A DNA stretch of 64,000 nucleotides. Origin: Paramecium tetraurelia (taxonomy: Eukaryota; Ciliophora; Oligohymenophorea; Peniculida; Parameciidae). This document shows positions 1-14,101 of this stretch, one piece after another. The notes under the pieces are model-generated. The model had not been told where the DNA came from, ran no database searches, and saw only the letters and a program-made list of their open reading frames with translations. Each line of letters starts with the position of its first letter. Positions within the stretch are counted from its first letter, which is position 1. The stretch is taken from the NCBI RefSeq assembly GCF_000165425.1, contig NW_001799189.1, positions 4,728-68,727 of the forward strand, in the 5' to 3' direction. The position numbers and the translations under genes are program-made.

Positions 1-2162
1 GATTTTTCTATTCTAATTCTTGAATAGTTGCTGTTTACTATTCGATTTATTGATTCTTTTCTTGCAAATGATGGAGACCTTATCCTATTTCAACTTTAAT
101 TATTTCTATTTCTTTTAATTTTTATTCTTCCTTTTCTTATAATTCTTATTATAATTGATGATTTTTCTATTCTAATTCTTGAATTATTTCAAATTACTGT
201 TTACTTTTAAATTCTTTATAACCTTCATTTAGTATTGAGTTTTATTCTTTTTTCTCATTTAAATCAACTAATTACTTATTTGTTCTCTTAATTTATTCAT
301 CATTAAAAACTTAAGATTTTTAATCATTATTATTAAAAACAATATTTTCACATATTTATTATATTCTTTACTCAAATTGATTTTAGCTTACAATTAAATT
401 CACTATTATTACTATTATATGTTACTTTATTTTTAAGCGATTAGTTCATTTTCCATAACTTCCAGCTACTTTTCTAATTATTAAATCTCTACAATATCAT
501 CTTTTATACTAATTAATTTATAATATTTACTTAATTATTTTTAGCTTATTTCTTTTATTTGTTCATTAATTTTATTGTTTTCTTCTATAAGTTCTTCATT
601 TAAAAAGCTATATAAATTGATGTTTTTACTGCATATCCATATTTTACTTTTGCATTTCCATAATCATATCATCGTATTCTTTTTTTATTTTCATAATGTC
701 TTTATCTTTTTCCTGTTAAATTTCCACTTTTCCTAGATTTAATGATAATCGTTTTTTCTAATTAAAATTAAAATTTACTAATTAATCATTTTCAGAAGTC
801 ATTAATTTCATTTTTTATTGGTGTTTATTTTCAATTTCTTACATTCTCGATTCCAATTACTCTTATTCAGTTTAAAATTTATTTTTTTCTATAATAGATC
901 TAGGTTTTACCAGATTACAATTCTGTCAATTTTTTTTCCTATTACTTTTACTATAATGTCATTTTTTTTTCTTTAATCTTAAACACATTAATCTCAGATG
1001 ATAATGCTATAATTTAGGCTTCACATTATTTCTTTTCATTCTCAACAACCTACAATTGATTTGTTTATGCTTCAAGCTTACTCTTTAATTCAACAATCAA
1101 TTTTTCAAGCTCCTATTACTCATCATTTTCCTATTTTAATGTCTTTTTATCAGTTTAATCATCTTCGCTTTCAGTATTTTAAGATTTAACTGATGCAGCA
1201 CATTAATCTTTGAATTATTCAAGATCAAATTAACCAATATAATGACTTTAACTTCTTGAGTGTAAAGTTTCTGATCTTAAAAGAACTGTATTGCTCTTAT
1301 TTCTTGTCATATAATTGATAGTTCTTTTTTTTTCCTTTTTTATGGAATCATGTTAAGATTATTATTATTCTATAGGTGCGTATTGCTACTTATCATTTTC
1401 TTTAATAAAATCTATTTTATATTATAAAAATTTACTTTTAATTTCTTAATCCTTCAATTATATTTTATCATCTTAATCCTTTATTTTAGATATCAATTTC
1501 CCGATTTGAGCATCTTTCTAATGAATGTCGTTTTTCTATCGATTAATTTATTCCTCTAAATCTTAATTTTTTTTTCTCATCTAATTATTAATTTACTCAT
1601 TATTTTAGATAGATGTAATGCATTCCTAAAGGTTCGTAAATTATTACTTTCAATTATGCATTCTTTTTTTCAAGTTCATTTACTATTTGCGTGTATTTTA
1701 ATCTTCCATTAGATAACTCATCTTCAATACGTTAAATTTAATCAAAAAGCTTTTCGTTTTGTTCGTTTTAGTTTTCATTTACATTCTAAAGATAAATAAA
1801 TTATAACCTCTAATTCTTTAATATGTGACAAACATTATTCATACTCTTAATTCATTACCATAATCTTATGTTCATATTACGAGATTTGATCTTCATTCTC
1901 AACCTTCATTGAATTTAATCTAGAGAATAAAATATCTTGTTAAATAGAATATATACTGATCAGATGTATAACTTCTTTTATCGCCTCTTCCTTTTCTTAT
2001 ATTCCAATCATCAAGATTTAATTAACTACTTTAGTTGTATGATGTACTGTTATTTCCGTCAAACTTTGGATGGTCTTCTACCGTATTTAAAAAACTATCA
2101 GACTGCTCTTCGCTAATTTTTAGTATAATCTTGTAAATCTAATCTTCTGTCCATTCCTCCAT
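1..2162 (-). CDS. Large coiled-coil protein, 3' end beyond the window
   Basis: The minus strand reads open from ATG at 2162 to the left edge once TAA/TAG are read as Gln and several 22-37 nt GT...AG introns are removed. The product begins MEEWTEDQIYKIILKISEE and then becomes a long Lys/Glu/Gln/Leu-rich helix with heptad-like spacing, typical of a structural coiled coil. No enzymatic motif is visible. The stop codon is outside the window, so length and C-terminal domains are unknown. The first intron (37 nt) is longer than most here and is the least certain junction. It is divergently arranged with the FOP/LisH gene across an 814 bp spacer. A cytoskeletal or basal-body role is only a guess from composition. 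Confidence 0.7.
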
Positions 2163-2976
2163 TAATAATAAATTTAATATTATAATAATATTTCAAGCAA
2201 TATTGCTTATTACAATAAGAAAAAAAATAAAATGAATAATATTGAGTGAAAATATTTATACAAAGATGAGATACTTGAATATTATCATGATATAGATTAT
2301 AGATTATTGTATATTATAATTTCTAAATTCAAGCTTATTTTAAATGGGTACTATATTTAAGTTTATTTGTTTTGCTCTATTCAATATATATCCACCATAT
2401 TAATTGCGTAAAGAATTTGTAGCTAATATTCTATATTTTAAAGTATATGGAAACAAAGATTAAAGTATTCAATCTGAAAATATAGATTCATTTCGATCAG
2501 ACAAGTATCCATATTAATCTTTTTTGGGCATTCTCATTATAAAGATGCAGAATTTTAAGAAAAAAGTTAGGGAAACATATATATTTCTCTTATCAAATTA
2601 TAATACTTTTTGTTTATTAAATATTTTTAATTTTTGAAGATTAAGGACTTTATTTTTTCTGAGATATTTATTATATTAATAGTTCATCATTTACAAAATT
2701 TTAAGTTTGAACTAGATAAAGATTTGCCTTTAAAACAGAATCTGAATTTTCTCTTTAGTTAAGCTCATTTATTCATATTTTCATTAATTATTAAAGTTGC
2801 GTTTTTAACTTTCTATGAGAAAATAACGAAAGTAGTTTACATTATTAATTATTGGATAATTTTTAAATTTATGGAATTTTATAGAATAATTGTTATCAAG
2901 AAGTTCTACGATTTATGCATAAAGATTCTAAATTAAATTTTTATTGCTATTTAATAAAATAAAGTTTAATCAAACA
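2163..2976. other. Divergent intergenic spacer
   Basis: Very AT-rich stretch between two divergent start codons. I see no ORF longer than a few dozen codons in either direction under the ciliate code, no tRNA and no clear repeat. It presumably carries both promoters, but no specific element can be named. Confidence 0.6.
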
Positions 2977-4811
2977 ATGCAATAGGAATTAGCAGAGCTG
3001 AAAGGTTTGATAATGTAGACTTTGGAAGCCAATGGTTAATTGGCAAAAATAAGAGCATCGATTAGAGCTTCAGTTTTTAATGTGGTTGATTCCCACGACA
3101 ATAATGAAAAAATCTCTCCATTTTTTAGCGAAAATAAAAAAGTTCAGTCAATAAAAGAATTAGAAACAGGTAGAGAGTTGCTTGAACTTATAAAAGAATT
3201 TCTTAAATTTTATGAAATGAGTTACACAAATTCTATTTTCTCAAGGTATTCATCTATAATCAAATATTAGCGAAGCTAATCTTAGGGAAGAAATTAATAG
3301 AGATGCAATATCCAAAAGATTACAAATAAATATTGAGGACAAAAATAAACCTCTGCTTCATTTTGTATTGGTTTAAGCCTAAAAAAATTAAAAGTTGCAA
3401 TAATCATAAAGCACAAAAACATTTGGAAGTATTTTTTCAAGTCAAGAAATGCTCTCCCCTTAAAAAAGTATTTCATCTTAAATGTCCAAAAGTAAACCTT
3501 AGATTGGTGTTTCATAATAAGAATTTCTGAAGAAACAAAAGGAACAATTCAATCTATTATAGGAGTAAGAAAATAAAAAGAGATAAAAAGAAGTTTAGAA
3601 GAAGTAAAGAGAGGAACTCTAACTTCAAGAGGAAATTAAGATTTAAAAATTAAATAGACAAAAAGATGAGAATTAATTGTAGGAGGATAGGCTCAAACTT
3701 GAAAAGTAAAAATTGGAATAGATTAAAATGAATTAAGAATTACAATAAAAGAGTTTAGAAATTGAACTTCAAAGGTAAGCACAATTAAATTAGGAATCTG
3801 AATTAAAGTAATAACAATTAGACTTACAAAAAAAATTAATTGAATAATAGCAATTAGCTTAAGAAATTTAAGAAAATAAATTAAGTTAATAATTTAAAGA
3901 AAAACAATAGGAAGAGCAATAAAAATTAATAGGTATAGAGCAAAACGTTAAAGAAACTGACCTAAAATTAAATACCATTCTTTAAGAGAAAACTAAAATA
4001 TCTGATGAACTATAATTAATCAAAGAATAAATCTTGGGAGAAAAGAATAAGCTATTTCAATTGACAGAATAAATTTAATTAGAAGAAAGTAATTTACAAA
4101 AACTACAATAACAACTAATTGTTTAATAAGAAAATAAATAGAAAATTGAAAACGAATAGAATAGTCTCAAGTAAGAGGTAATAAAATTTTAAGATGAAAA
4201 AAAGACAATTTAAGATTAAATTGATCAATTAAAATAATAGTTAAAAGAAGAAGAATAAAATTTAGAGAGTTTTAAATAAAATAAAGCTTAAGAGATTTAA
4301 GGCTTAGAAGAAAAGTTCAAATAGTTTTAATTTGATAATAATGAATTAGATAAAAAGTTAGCTTAATTAAATATCCAAAAAAAAGAGTTATAGTCATAAT
4401 TAGAACAATAAAATAAATTAAAAATAGAAATTTCAGGAGAATAAGAAAAATTTGAAATTGAAAAAGGAGAAATATCGAAATAAATTTAGGAATTATAAAA
4501 GGAAATTAAAAATTTAATTGAAGGCAGAGATTATTTATTAAATTAAATAGATGATCTTAATAATAAATTGAATGTTGCAAATAATGAAATAGATTTTTAC
4601 AAGAATTAAATACTATCAGGGTAATAAGTAGAAGTGGAAAATTTTTTATCTACATTAAAATAAGTAATAGATGTTTTTATTATTTTAGGGAGGTAGCGAA
4701 GTAGAAGCAAAAGCAACAATAGACCAGAATTTAGAAACTGTGTCCGTGAATACTATATATGATGATAATCAAAAAGTAGAGTATGATTATGATGAACCGT
4801 TTGATTCTTGA
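2977..4811 (+). CDS. FOP/FOR20-like centrosomal protein with LisH motif and long coiled coil
   Basis: About 594 aa after removal of two 25 nt introns (3246-3270 and 4664-4688). The first ~110 residues resemble the FOP/FOR20/OFD1 N-terminal dimerisation region: ELKGLIMQTLEANGQL, then RASIRASVFNVVD, then a LisH-type helix pair (RELLELIKEFLKFYEMSYTNS). The rest is an almost uninterrupted Gln/Glu/Lys coiled coil, with a short acidic tail ending FDS. Members of this family act at basal bodies and centriolar satellites in ciliogenesis, which fits a ciliate with thousands of basal bodies. The ATG at 2977 is chosen because the conserved helix starts within five codons. The long coiled coil is unlike the short FOR20, so a FOP- or OFD1-like architecture is more likely. 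Confidence 0.72.
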
Positions 4812-4912
4812 TATTTCAGTTAACTATTGTTATAAATATATAATCTTTCTCTATTTTAGAGGAGTTTGATAAAAAATTATCAAAAGTTTATTATATAAAT
4901 TATAATCAAATA

Positions 4913-7324
4913 ATGTCATAAATTGCATTAAAGTGGGAGATTCAGCGTTTATAAGGAACATTACCAAATAAAATTACAAATCCATGCACATTTTATGAGG
5001 ATAATTTATATTTAATAGTTGATAATTACAAATAGAATGATTTGTATAGTTTAAGTCTAATTGATTTTAAATGGCGGAGATTATACAATGGAATTCCATT
5101 TAAGGCTAGGTGACAATTGAATATGAACAATAGATATAATAGTTAATTTGTAATGAATTAAGGAAAAATATATTGTTATGGAGGAAGCATAGATATCGAG
5201 GGGACGATTTTGCTTGATGAATTTTTGGAAATTGATGTTGTACAATTGAAATTCCGTTAAATAAAAAGTGCTCCAACAGGAAGAGTTGAACACAGTATGT
5301 GCATGTATAGAGGTTAGATATTAATAATTGGGGGAAGGACTCAGAAAAAGATTTTTAATGATTGTAAAACGTACTCAATAGGAAGTGATAAGTAAAAAAA
5401 AAGTGTATTGCATTAGATGGAATTAAATAGAATTTGAGCCTGCCCATAGATTTGGCCATTAATGCACGGTTTATGAGGACACTATAATTGTAACTGGAGG
5501 AAGTGATGGATAACTAATATTAGACGATGTCTGGCTGTTAGTCGATTTAAGAACCTGGATAAGATTGGAAATAAAAAACCCCTTGCCAATATTTAGACAT
5601 TAAGCAGCATTAGCTATGAAAGAGTATTTAATAATATTTGGAGGGTGTACATTCGATGGAAAAAGATGCAACGATAATTTCTATGCTCTAAATATAGTAA
5701 CATTGAAATGGATTGAACTGCCTAAAGTAAGTAGACATCCATATCCTCGTGTACAACATACTATGCTCTGTTTGTTACATTAATCTCGAGAGGATATTTT
5801 AGTTATTGGAGGTTTAAACTATCAGGATCTCTCGATTCTTAATTTTTCTCAAGTAAATATTAAGTTTTAGATTAAGTTAAGATGGCCAACTTGGTCGATC
5901 TCTAACCTCAATCATCATTAATGAGTTATCGTAGTCATACAGTAGAGAGAGAGGAATTTTTGTAGGACATTCCATTAGAAGTTCAAAATATAGAGGAAGG
6001 AACTTCGTTTTTGGAATTAGGAAAATATTACGAGTGGAAGATTGAATCTAACCAGGAAATGTAAACATATAAATGAACATTAGGAAGTTTACTCCTAGAA
6101 CAGGTCATTCAGTAGTACAATGCTAGGAAAATCTGTTTTTATTTTGTGGATCTGATGAAACTACCATAGTAAATGATATGCATTGTTACAATATATTCAA
6201 GAAACAATGGGAATAAATAGCCCCCAAAGGAATCCTTCCCTCGCCAAGATCAGGCTGTAAAGGAGTGGCTCATTAACATGACATTTATTATTTTGGAGGA
6301 TATACTAATAGAAGAGGAGAATACTTTAATGATTTATATGTTTTCGATACAAAACTAAGATAATGGAATTAGATAAGAACAACTAGAGAAATTTAACCCA
6401 GAGTTGATATGTCACTTGTAATAAATAATGAAAAATTATATGTATTTGGAGGAGCTGATGGCAGTAATAGATTTAATGACTTGCATTGCTTTGATATCCA
6501 AAACAATTAGTGGGTTAAATTGCAAACTCATGGATAAATCCCATCCCCTAGATTTGGCCATACTGCAGAAGTATATAAAAATCAAATGTATGTTTTTGGT
6601 GGTTGGGATGGCTTTAAGACTTTAGATGAGCTTGTAAAATTATTATTAAAAATTATAGTATACTTATTCATTTGCATCCAACTATTGGTATTTAGAAAAA
6701 GTTAGGAATAAACCCCCTTCTCGTTATAGGCATAGCAGCACCATAATTGGATACAGTATTTACATATTTGGGGGAGTTGATGCAGCAATGACTCGATACA
6801 ACGATCTCTATGAGTTTAATTGTGAATTAAAAGAATGGAAATTTATAGAAACAGCTGGCAACACTCCTTCTGCAAGAACATTTCATCAATTGTGTTCATA
6901 TGAAACAAACATTTACTTAATTGGTGGGAACGATGGAACTAAAAAAAATAATGATATGTAATTTTAATATTCTTTATCATTAAAAGGTACTCAATTTAAG
7001 TATTTGATCATAGATTTAGTGACTTATCTAGTATTTCACAATTAGAAATTTAATCAACAATTGTTCCAAAAGAAAATGGCTTAATTAGTATTTTGAAAAA
7101 TTAAGTAAATGAATTAGGATAAAGATTAAGAGAGGAGTAAGAATTCAATTTGTGTTAAATTTGTTCATCTAAAGATATCAATTCTGTATATAAATGATTA
7201 TTAATATTAGGTCTTTTTGGAATGCGGCCATAGATTTTGTTGTTATGAGTGTTCAAACAAACTAGAGCTATGTAAAATATGCTTAAAAAAGCCCAGCCGG
7301 ATCATTAAAATATTTGTAGTTTGA
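4913..7324 (+). CDS. Kelch-repeat protein with C-terminal C3HC4 RING finger
   Basis: About 743 aa from eight exons; seven introns of 23-29 nt restore a continuous frame. There are roughly ten kelch blades, with repeated GG doublets followed about 18-20 residues later by Trp (YVFGGADGSNRFNDL, MYVFGGWDGFKTLDE, IYIFGGVDAAMTRYND). The propeller region is followed by a helical linker (~640-690) and a C-terminal RING of C3HC4 type: CQICSSKDIN, then LECGHRFCCYEC, then CKIC. RING plus kelch suggests an E3 ubiquitin ligase whose propellers choose substrate. Two introns end in AAG rather than TAG; the 29 nt one near 5850-5880 joins the two halves, and if it is not spliced there could be two tandem kelch genes. 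The single-gene model gives exactly 744 codons. Confidence 0.75.
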
Positions 7325-7448
7325 CTTTTTAGCAGTATTTAATTTCTTCATAAAACAGTTTATTTTTATATTAAATTTTTATTGGTAAACTTTATTAAAT
7401 TATAAATGGATAAGATGATTTTGATAAATAAAATAACTTCTTGTTCTT

Positions 7449-8430
7449 ATGAATATCTAATAGAAGATTGCCTAATACTATGAAACCGTCTTATCTAAAA
7501 CTCATTTAAGATATCTTTTATATAATTATGAGAGAAATGAGGAGCTGTTGAACTCATATGATCGAATTTTATTAGCCTATTCTCTTGAAAAGTAAATTCT
7601 GAGTTGATAGCATAATTAAACAATTATTTGATAAACATCTAATCAAGGGTATTTGTAAGTAGATCAATATTCCAATGAAAATAGAGCACATTATTGCGCA
7701 CAGCTTTAAGAAACCCTGAAATATATACAGTAGATGGGCAAAATCACATGCCAGCTGATATATTAGATAGAGTCAAAACATTTTCAAAGTCTGTTTTAAT
7801 TGAAATTGGAGGAAAACTTTTGGTTTAGGATTCATTTATGAAACTTTAAGAATTTTATTATTTTAGAAATATCAAGCTTTGGCTTTGATTCCTGATCTTA
7901 ATAATTAACAAGATTCCCTGCTCAAGTCTGATTAATAAGGAAAATCAATTTTTTATCCTGAAAAACATGAGTAATATTTTAAATTTGATTCCCATTCAGA
8001 AGTTATACATTGAGAATTTATATGGTGTGCTAAATGCTAAGCTTGAATTAGAGATGTTTCTTGATAACATGTAATTTCAGTTTTGTGAAAAAATGTTGAT
8101 AATCATAACAATAGAGATATTACAAGGTTAAATACTAGTAGCACAACTATATATTCTACAAGCCCCTAACAGCATTCTAGGGTAAATAATGATTACGATA
8201 AATAAATATTCATATCAAACATGAGAATTTTAATTACTCTAATATTTAAATTAAAAAATCTATCTATTTTGAATAAATTTCCCATTCGTTTTTATGTTTT
8301 ATCTTTAAAATACAATAGTAACTTATCTCTAGAAAATTCTAATAGTCTTATGTTAAATTAATTATTTTCTTCATAAATACTATGTTTTTACTACGATTAC
8401 ATATTGATTATAAATAGATAAAAGTGATAA
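7449..8430 (+). pseudogene. RGS-like locus, frame broken or unresolved
   Basis: Coding-looking segments lie in more than one frame. From ATG 7449 the text reads MNIQQKIAQYYETVLSKTH then NEELLNSYDRILLAYSLE. About 100 bp later another frame gives LLRTALRNPEIYTVDG and DSFMKLQEFYYF, which resembles the second half of an RGS (regulator of G-protein signalling) helical bundle. Further fragments follow to about 8200. I could not link them with ordinary 20-31 nt introns: the joins need either a 28 nt intron ending GAG and a 44 nt intron, or frameshifts. Either this is a decaying gene, or the model has unusual introns or sequence errors. The RGS assignment is tentative and rests on the PEIY.VDG pattern and helix spacing only. 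Confidence 0.35.
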
Positions 8431-8455
8431 TTATTAATATTGATTTAACCTTTGA

Positions 8456-11400
8456 ATGGGATACCTATTGATTGATGTCTTAAGTGAAATTGCTTTTTAC
8501 AAAAGTCCTTCATAGTTATCAGATAGATATTTTAAAGTTCAACTTTTAATTTGTTCATTATAATTTTTAGCGCTATTATTTCCAAATGATGGGTGGAATT
8601 ATTGGAATTATGACTATGATCCAGTATTTAAATACTTTAAATAAGTGATAAATTGCTTATTAATTCTGCCTATTTAGCATGAACAAAAAATCATCCATTC
8701 ATTAATTGCGAGTGCATTTTTTGCATTTCAGTCAGCAATTATTATATTTATTTCTATTTTAACAATATTCAGAAAGATTTCATCAAATACCGAATTTACT
8801 AATGGTATATTACACTTTATGTTAAGAGTTGTAAATTTTTATTTTCTTCACATAAATTTTTCAATAGGCAATTTATTCCTTTTGTATTATGGAAATGGGA
8901 TATTTTGTGCAAAGTTCAACTCATTTTAGGATGGAAAATGTTCCCAACATTCATTATTTTTTATTGGTTTAGCCGGATCGATATTGACTATATTGTCATA
9001 ATACATTGGTGTTTATCTTTTTAGATCCTTCTCATTTAGACCCTTTTCAATATTGCAGAGTAAATATTCATTTAATTAAATGCTATATGTTTTTATAAGA
9101 GCAATAATGTTTGCAGTTTATTTACTTGAAACAACAAGTTTTAATGTGTACCTGTTTTTTATTCTCATAAATTGTTTAATCTTACTATAAATGATTGAGA
9201 GCTTTTTCCTAAACGCCTTTTATCCTCCAAACAATGAATTTAATTTCAAATTATACTTTATACTATTCTCTATATCAATCCTAATCACATTAAATGTGTT
9301 ATCAGAGAATACAATATTGCAATAAAATATGATACTTGAAAGTGTGATGTTAGCGGCATCCTTTGCATTTTATTTTTCTGAAGTTCTTTTTGAAAGGAAA
9401 ATATATCACCAATCTCAGTATAAGCTTCTATCCTCAAGTAGAACAATTGATATTATCTAAAGGATTTATGAATTATCTCAAGATATCAAAAAGACTGTGA
9501 GGTAGAAAAAAATGTTTTATTATTATGCCTATTTAGTAAATCACATATCAGGTGACAAACACATAGACAATAGCTTTTTCTAAGATATGTCATCAAGGAA
9601 GTTTATTATTTAATTTTTGTAAAGACAGTTGAAATTAGCCAAATAAAATGGTAAAGTAGCTTTTGAAGATATGTAACTAATATACACCAACTTTCTGTCT
9701 CATTATTGCAAGAAACCATTACTTAGTTTAGTTGAGTTTAGAAAGTACGATATTTTTTATCAATAACAATAATCCTACTACTTTAAATTTATGAAGAAGC
9801 AAATCAATAACAATTTACAGCAGACTGTTCAAAAACAGCAATAAGCCAATGTTTTTTAGTCCCAAAATAGAGAATAAGAAAAATAGTCCTTGGATATTGT
9901 TCATATTAGTAAATCAATAGTTTTTGAAGAACTCTACATTCCTAACATTATTAAGTTAATGGATGCTAAAATCTACTTTTGGGAATAATTAATCAAAGGG
10001 TACAATACAATTTAAGAATTTTAAAATGAGGCAATTAATTTAAGTAAGAAGGTGCAATAACTTTAAAGAGAGTTATTGTCCAAATTATCCTTTGATATTG
10101 AAAACATAGGGCATTTAGGAACTAATTGTAATGTATTAGAATTAAAAATTGCGTCTATTTTTTACAGTTCCATAATGAATGACTATTACAATTCAGCTTA
10201 ATGTGAATTTTTAATATAAGAAATATTCAATATTGAACATACATTATCTTCAGATGTTATCACAAATTTTACATTAGTTGAAGACAAAGTAGCCTTAATA
10301 ATGTTAAGCTTAGTCAGGAATTTAGGTTAGATTATTAATTAAGATAAAAGAGGTTTATCTCAATATTTTGGCTATGATGATAAAGAATTCTAACAAATAT
10401 AATATATTAATTAATTAATGCCTCCCTTTTTATCTGCAATACATGACAATTTATTAGAAGATTATTTGCAATAAGCAAAGTCAAAGCTATTTTAATCTTA
10501 TAATGTTGTATTTAGTTCTGACAAATTTGGTTATTTGGTAGCATAACAATTAAAAATTGACAATAATTTTCTAATTTTAGATGATTATGTGATAATGGGT
10601 TGTCTGTCCTAAGTTAAACGAGGAATAGATTTTGTAATTTTTGGGGATGATGGTAAAATATGGGGTAGCACCTAAAATTTCTTTTAAACCTACTTTTAAA
10701 ATTCAAATGAAAAATTTACTTTATAAAGATTAACTAATCAATGCTATATTTATATGTTTCTTCCACAATTAATTAAGATCATTGATTCATACAAAAATTA
10801 ACTAGTGAAATCAGATTATGAAGGGTTATTAATTGAAGATTCTTGTATATTTATGGTTCGAGATAATATAATAGAATTAATTTAGCATTTTTAATCACTA
10901 AGTATATGTATGCCAAAAAGCAGTCATTTTGAAAAATCGATCATTCAAAAAAAGGCTTAATTGTCTGAAGGATCATTATCAAAAAAGATCGGAACTATCT
11001 CTATTTAATAAAATGATTTATAAGAAAAAGAGTAAGATCATCTAGTTTAGATTGAATCAAATAGAAAATAATCTGAAGAATCTATCAAGCCTGGTTAATA
11101 CAATGGTATACCTTTATTAAATAAACAATATTAAAACGAAATCTAATAATATTTAGAAAGCATAGAAGTATGAATATATTTATATACCTATAAGGAAAAA
11201 CCTGCCGAGAAATTTCTGATCAAGTTTTCTCTTAATTTAAAAAATATTGGTAAAGAAGACTATCACAGGTCATATTTCATATTGGAAATCTTAGATGTAA
11301 GGAAGAAAGATCTAATAGGAAAATCAGTCTCTGAAAATTAAAATCAATAAACCAATGATAGTAAATTCTATTCACTTTAAAATAATAATCATAGTAATTA

Positions 11401-14006
11401 TATTTTAAATACTAGACACAACATAGGAGGAAGAACAAACCAAAGCAAATGTCTCTGGGTTTGTTTAATCGGAATAACCATATTCTGAGATTGTGCCAGT
11501 AAATAAAGACATTGGCTGTGGGGTAACTGATCTCTTGGAAAGGATGGGACCCTCGAAAAAGCAAAAATAAGATCAAGATTTTGGTTTATTCAATTTAGAT
11601 TCGGCTAGAGATAGTATGAGTTATGGTCCATTATCATAAAGAGCTCATTTTATTAATCCAAATTAGAAGGAGGGAGAATTAGAAGAGATTGTAAAATTGG
11701 ATTAGGATTTTAATGTCTTGGGAATTTAACTAAACAGTGCTAGTGCCATTATGTAAAAGGAAAAAAACATATAATATGAACCTGATGAGGAATTTGATAT
11801 CGATGAATCACTTAAATAATAAAAATAGTAAATTGGTAAATCAAGTAGTGACAATGAGAAGGATAAAAAAAATGACATTTTAGAAATAATGAAGAAAAAT
11901 AAACTAAAGGGAAAGAACCATGAAGAAGAAGATGTGGAAGCTTTAAAATCTAAATCAAGTATGACATCAGCAACTTCTGGGAACTCTGCTATCTAAATTA
12001 TTAAAAAGTTTTAAAGCACTACTCATCTTACTTAAGGACTTAAATTTATATCTATCTCTAGTCTAACTGTTTTTATTATAATAATCATCTTGATAACAGT
12101 CCATCTAGTACTCATAACCATTAGTAATTAGGATACATCTTTGACTATTAATGATATTAATGGTCCATTTATATTAAACAGAAGTTATTTGGAAGCTATT
12201 TCATTTACATGGAGTTTAATTGTGGGAACTTTAGATATTATTGATACTAGTTAATTTATGAAGGAATAAACATTTAGTGATTTATATAACACTACGACCG
12301 ATTTATATGATGAAATAAATAATATGTATTTGGGATTTATTTAAGTAGAGGAAAAAGGTATGTTATCTTTACAAAAATTCACTTTTTTAAAGGGAGAAAC
12401 AGAGGAAGTGAAGTTTCCTTATTTTATTAATTTAATTGAAGGAACCTTGGATAGAGTTGTAAAAATAGTATAAATTGAGATAAAAGACTTTCCTACAATA
12501 TTAACTAGGGAATATTTGGATTAATTATTTTTATTAAGATATAATCTAAATCAAATCTACTTAATGTCTTCAGAGTTAATTGACTCTTTGAATGTTGTTT
12601 TTTTGTCTTAAACTAATGATAGGGTTGATGAAATGTAGACCTAAGTTATTATTGAAATAATTTGCATAGGTATCATTTTATTAGTTGAGCTATATTTTTG
12701 GAAACAAATACAAAATTATAGTTAGTAATTAATGCTTTTGACTGGAAGACTTTAAGAAAGTGATGCAAATGAATCTATAGCAAGAGCGTCTTTGGTCAAA
12801 GAAACATTAACATAATAAAGTGGGAAATACAGTTGGAAGAAATAAAACTATTATGCCTTAAATTATTAATCTCTTAACACATTAAACTTCGAATTATTGA
12901 ATTAATAGTCTAGAATTATCAAAGACTTAGCTTTAAAAAATCATTTTGATGTAAATTAAAATAAGAATAAGAATCATCAATAAGAAAATAATATTAAAAA
13001 GTCATAATCCTAAAAGAGAAATATTAATGTCGTCTTAAGTTCAAGAATATATAATACACAAATAAGTTTGATATCTTATACTGTTATGCTGCTCATTGTA
13101 TTTATAATAATAGCCCTAATGTTTTTTGGAGGATTTCTACTTTTTTCCTAATAAATTTCAGATTTGGGTCCTTCTTAGGCCCTTACTGGAAATTATATTA
13201 AGTTTACTTAAAAGTTAGACACTCTGATGGCATGTGCCTAAATACTAAAGACTTAGCAGCTAGTGTATGATGCATTAATAAAGATGAATGTATATGATAA
13301 CTCAACTATAAATTCATTCTTATAAACAAATGATATTGTTGAATTATTCAGTGATTTAAGTAAGATTTATTCCGAAAATTTAACCTCTATCTATGAGAGT
13401 ATTTTATAATCAAACAAAATCAAGGATGAGGATAAACAATTATTATTTACACTTTATCAAGATGATTTTTGTGCAGAACTTAGTGATGAAATTCCTATGT
13501 GCAATATAGAAGAATTTGGAATTGATAAGTTTACTTAAACTTTCGGATCACCTATTTTGCCTTAGGATGATAATAAGGAGTATGTTAATAAAGGTATTGT
13601 TGGAGTAATAAGCAGACTGGATACGTTATTCAGTTAATTTTTTGATTATGAAATTGAGTATAAGTAATTTTAGCCAGATACTGAATTGTGTAGAGAATAA
13701 ATAGACATGAAAGAGTTCAGAAATGCAGTATTTGCTCACTTTTTAGATACTAATGATGGTACGAACACCTTTTTGGATATCATTTATATTAGTATTTATG
13801 GGATATTGGATGAAAATCTGAGTTATATATATCTGTATTATGGTGTAGTTGGAGTATTAGTTGGACTGTCATATGCAATATATTATATTGTTATAATAAT
13901 TAAAACTAATAATAAGTTAATTAGAACGAGATTGGCTTTAATTACACTACCCATTTCAATTTTAACAGAGTAACACACAATATCAATGTTAAAAAGATTA
14001 AATTGA
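8456..14006 (+). CDS. Giant TmcB-like multi-pass membrane protein with PAS-like segment
   Basis: About 1833 aa with only two introns (27 nt near 11170, 22 nt near 11393). An in-frame TGA immediately precedes ATG 8456, fixing the start. Residues ~20-350 hold about 8-10 hydrophobic helices. A long cytosolic region follows, with a PAS-like stretch (FVIFGDDGKIWGSTQNF). Charged linkers come next, then further membrane helices (SSLTVFIIIIILITVHLVL; LISYTVMLLIVFIIIALMF; a final one near the C-terminus) that bracket large, presumably extracytosolic loops. This architecture is that of the ciliate-expanded 'tiny macrocysts protein B'/PAS membrane family, whose biochemical role is unknown. Family membership is by architecture, not by a diagnostic catalytic motif. 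It lies 95 bp upstream of the next gene. Confidence 0.65.
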
Positions 14007-14101
14007 ATATTTATAATTTATTTATTAACTGTTTCACCATGCTCTTACATCCAATTAGATAATTTAATCAATTATATAAAAAATTAAATAAACATTAAAA
14101 T

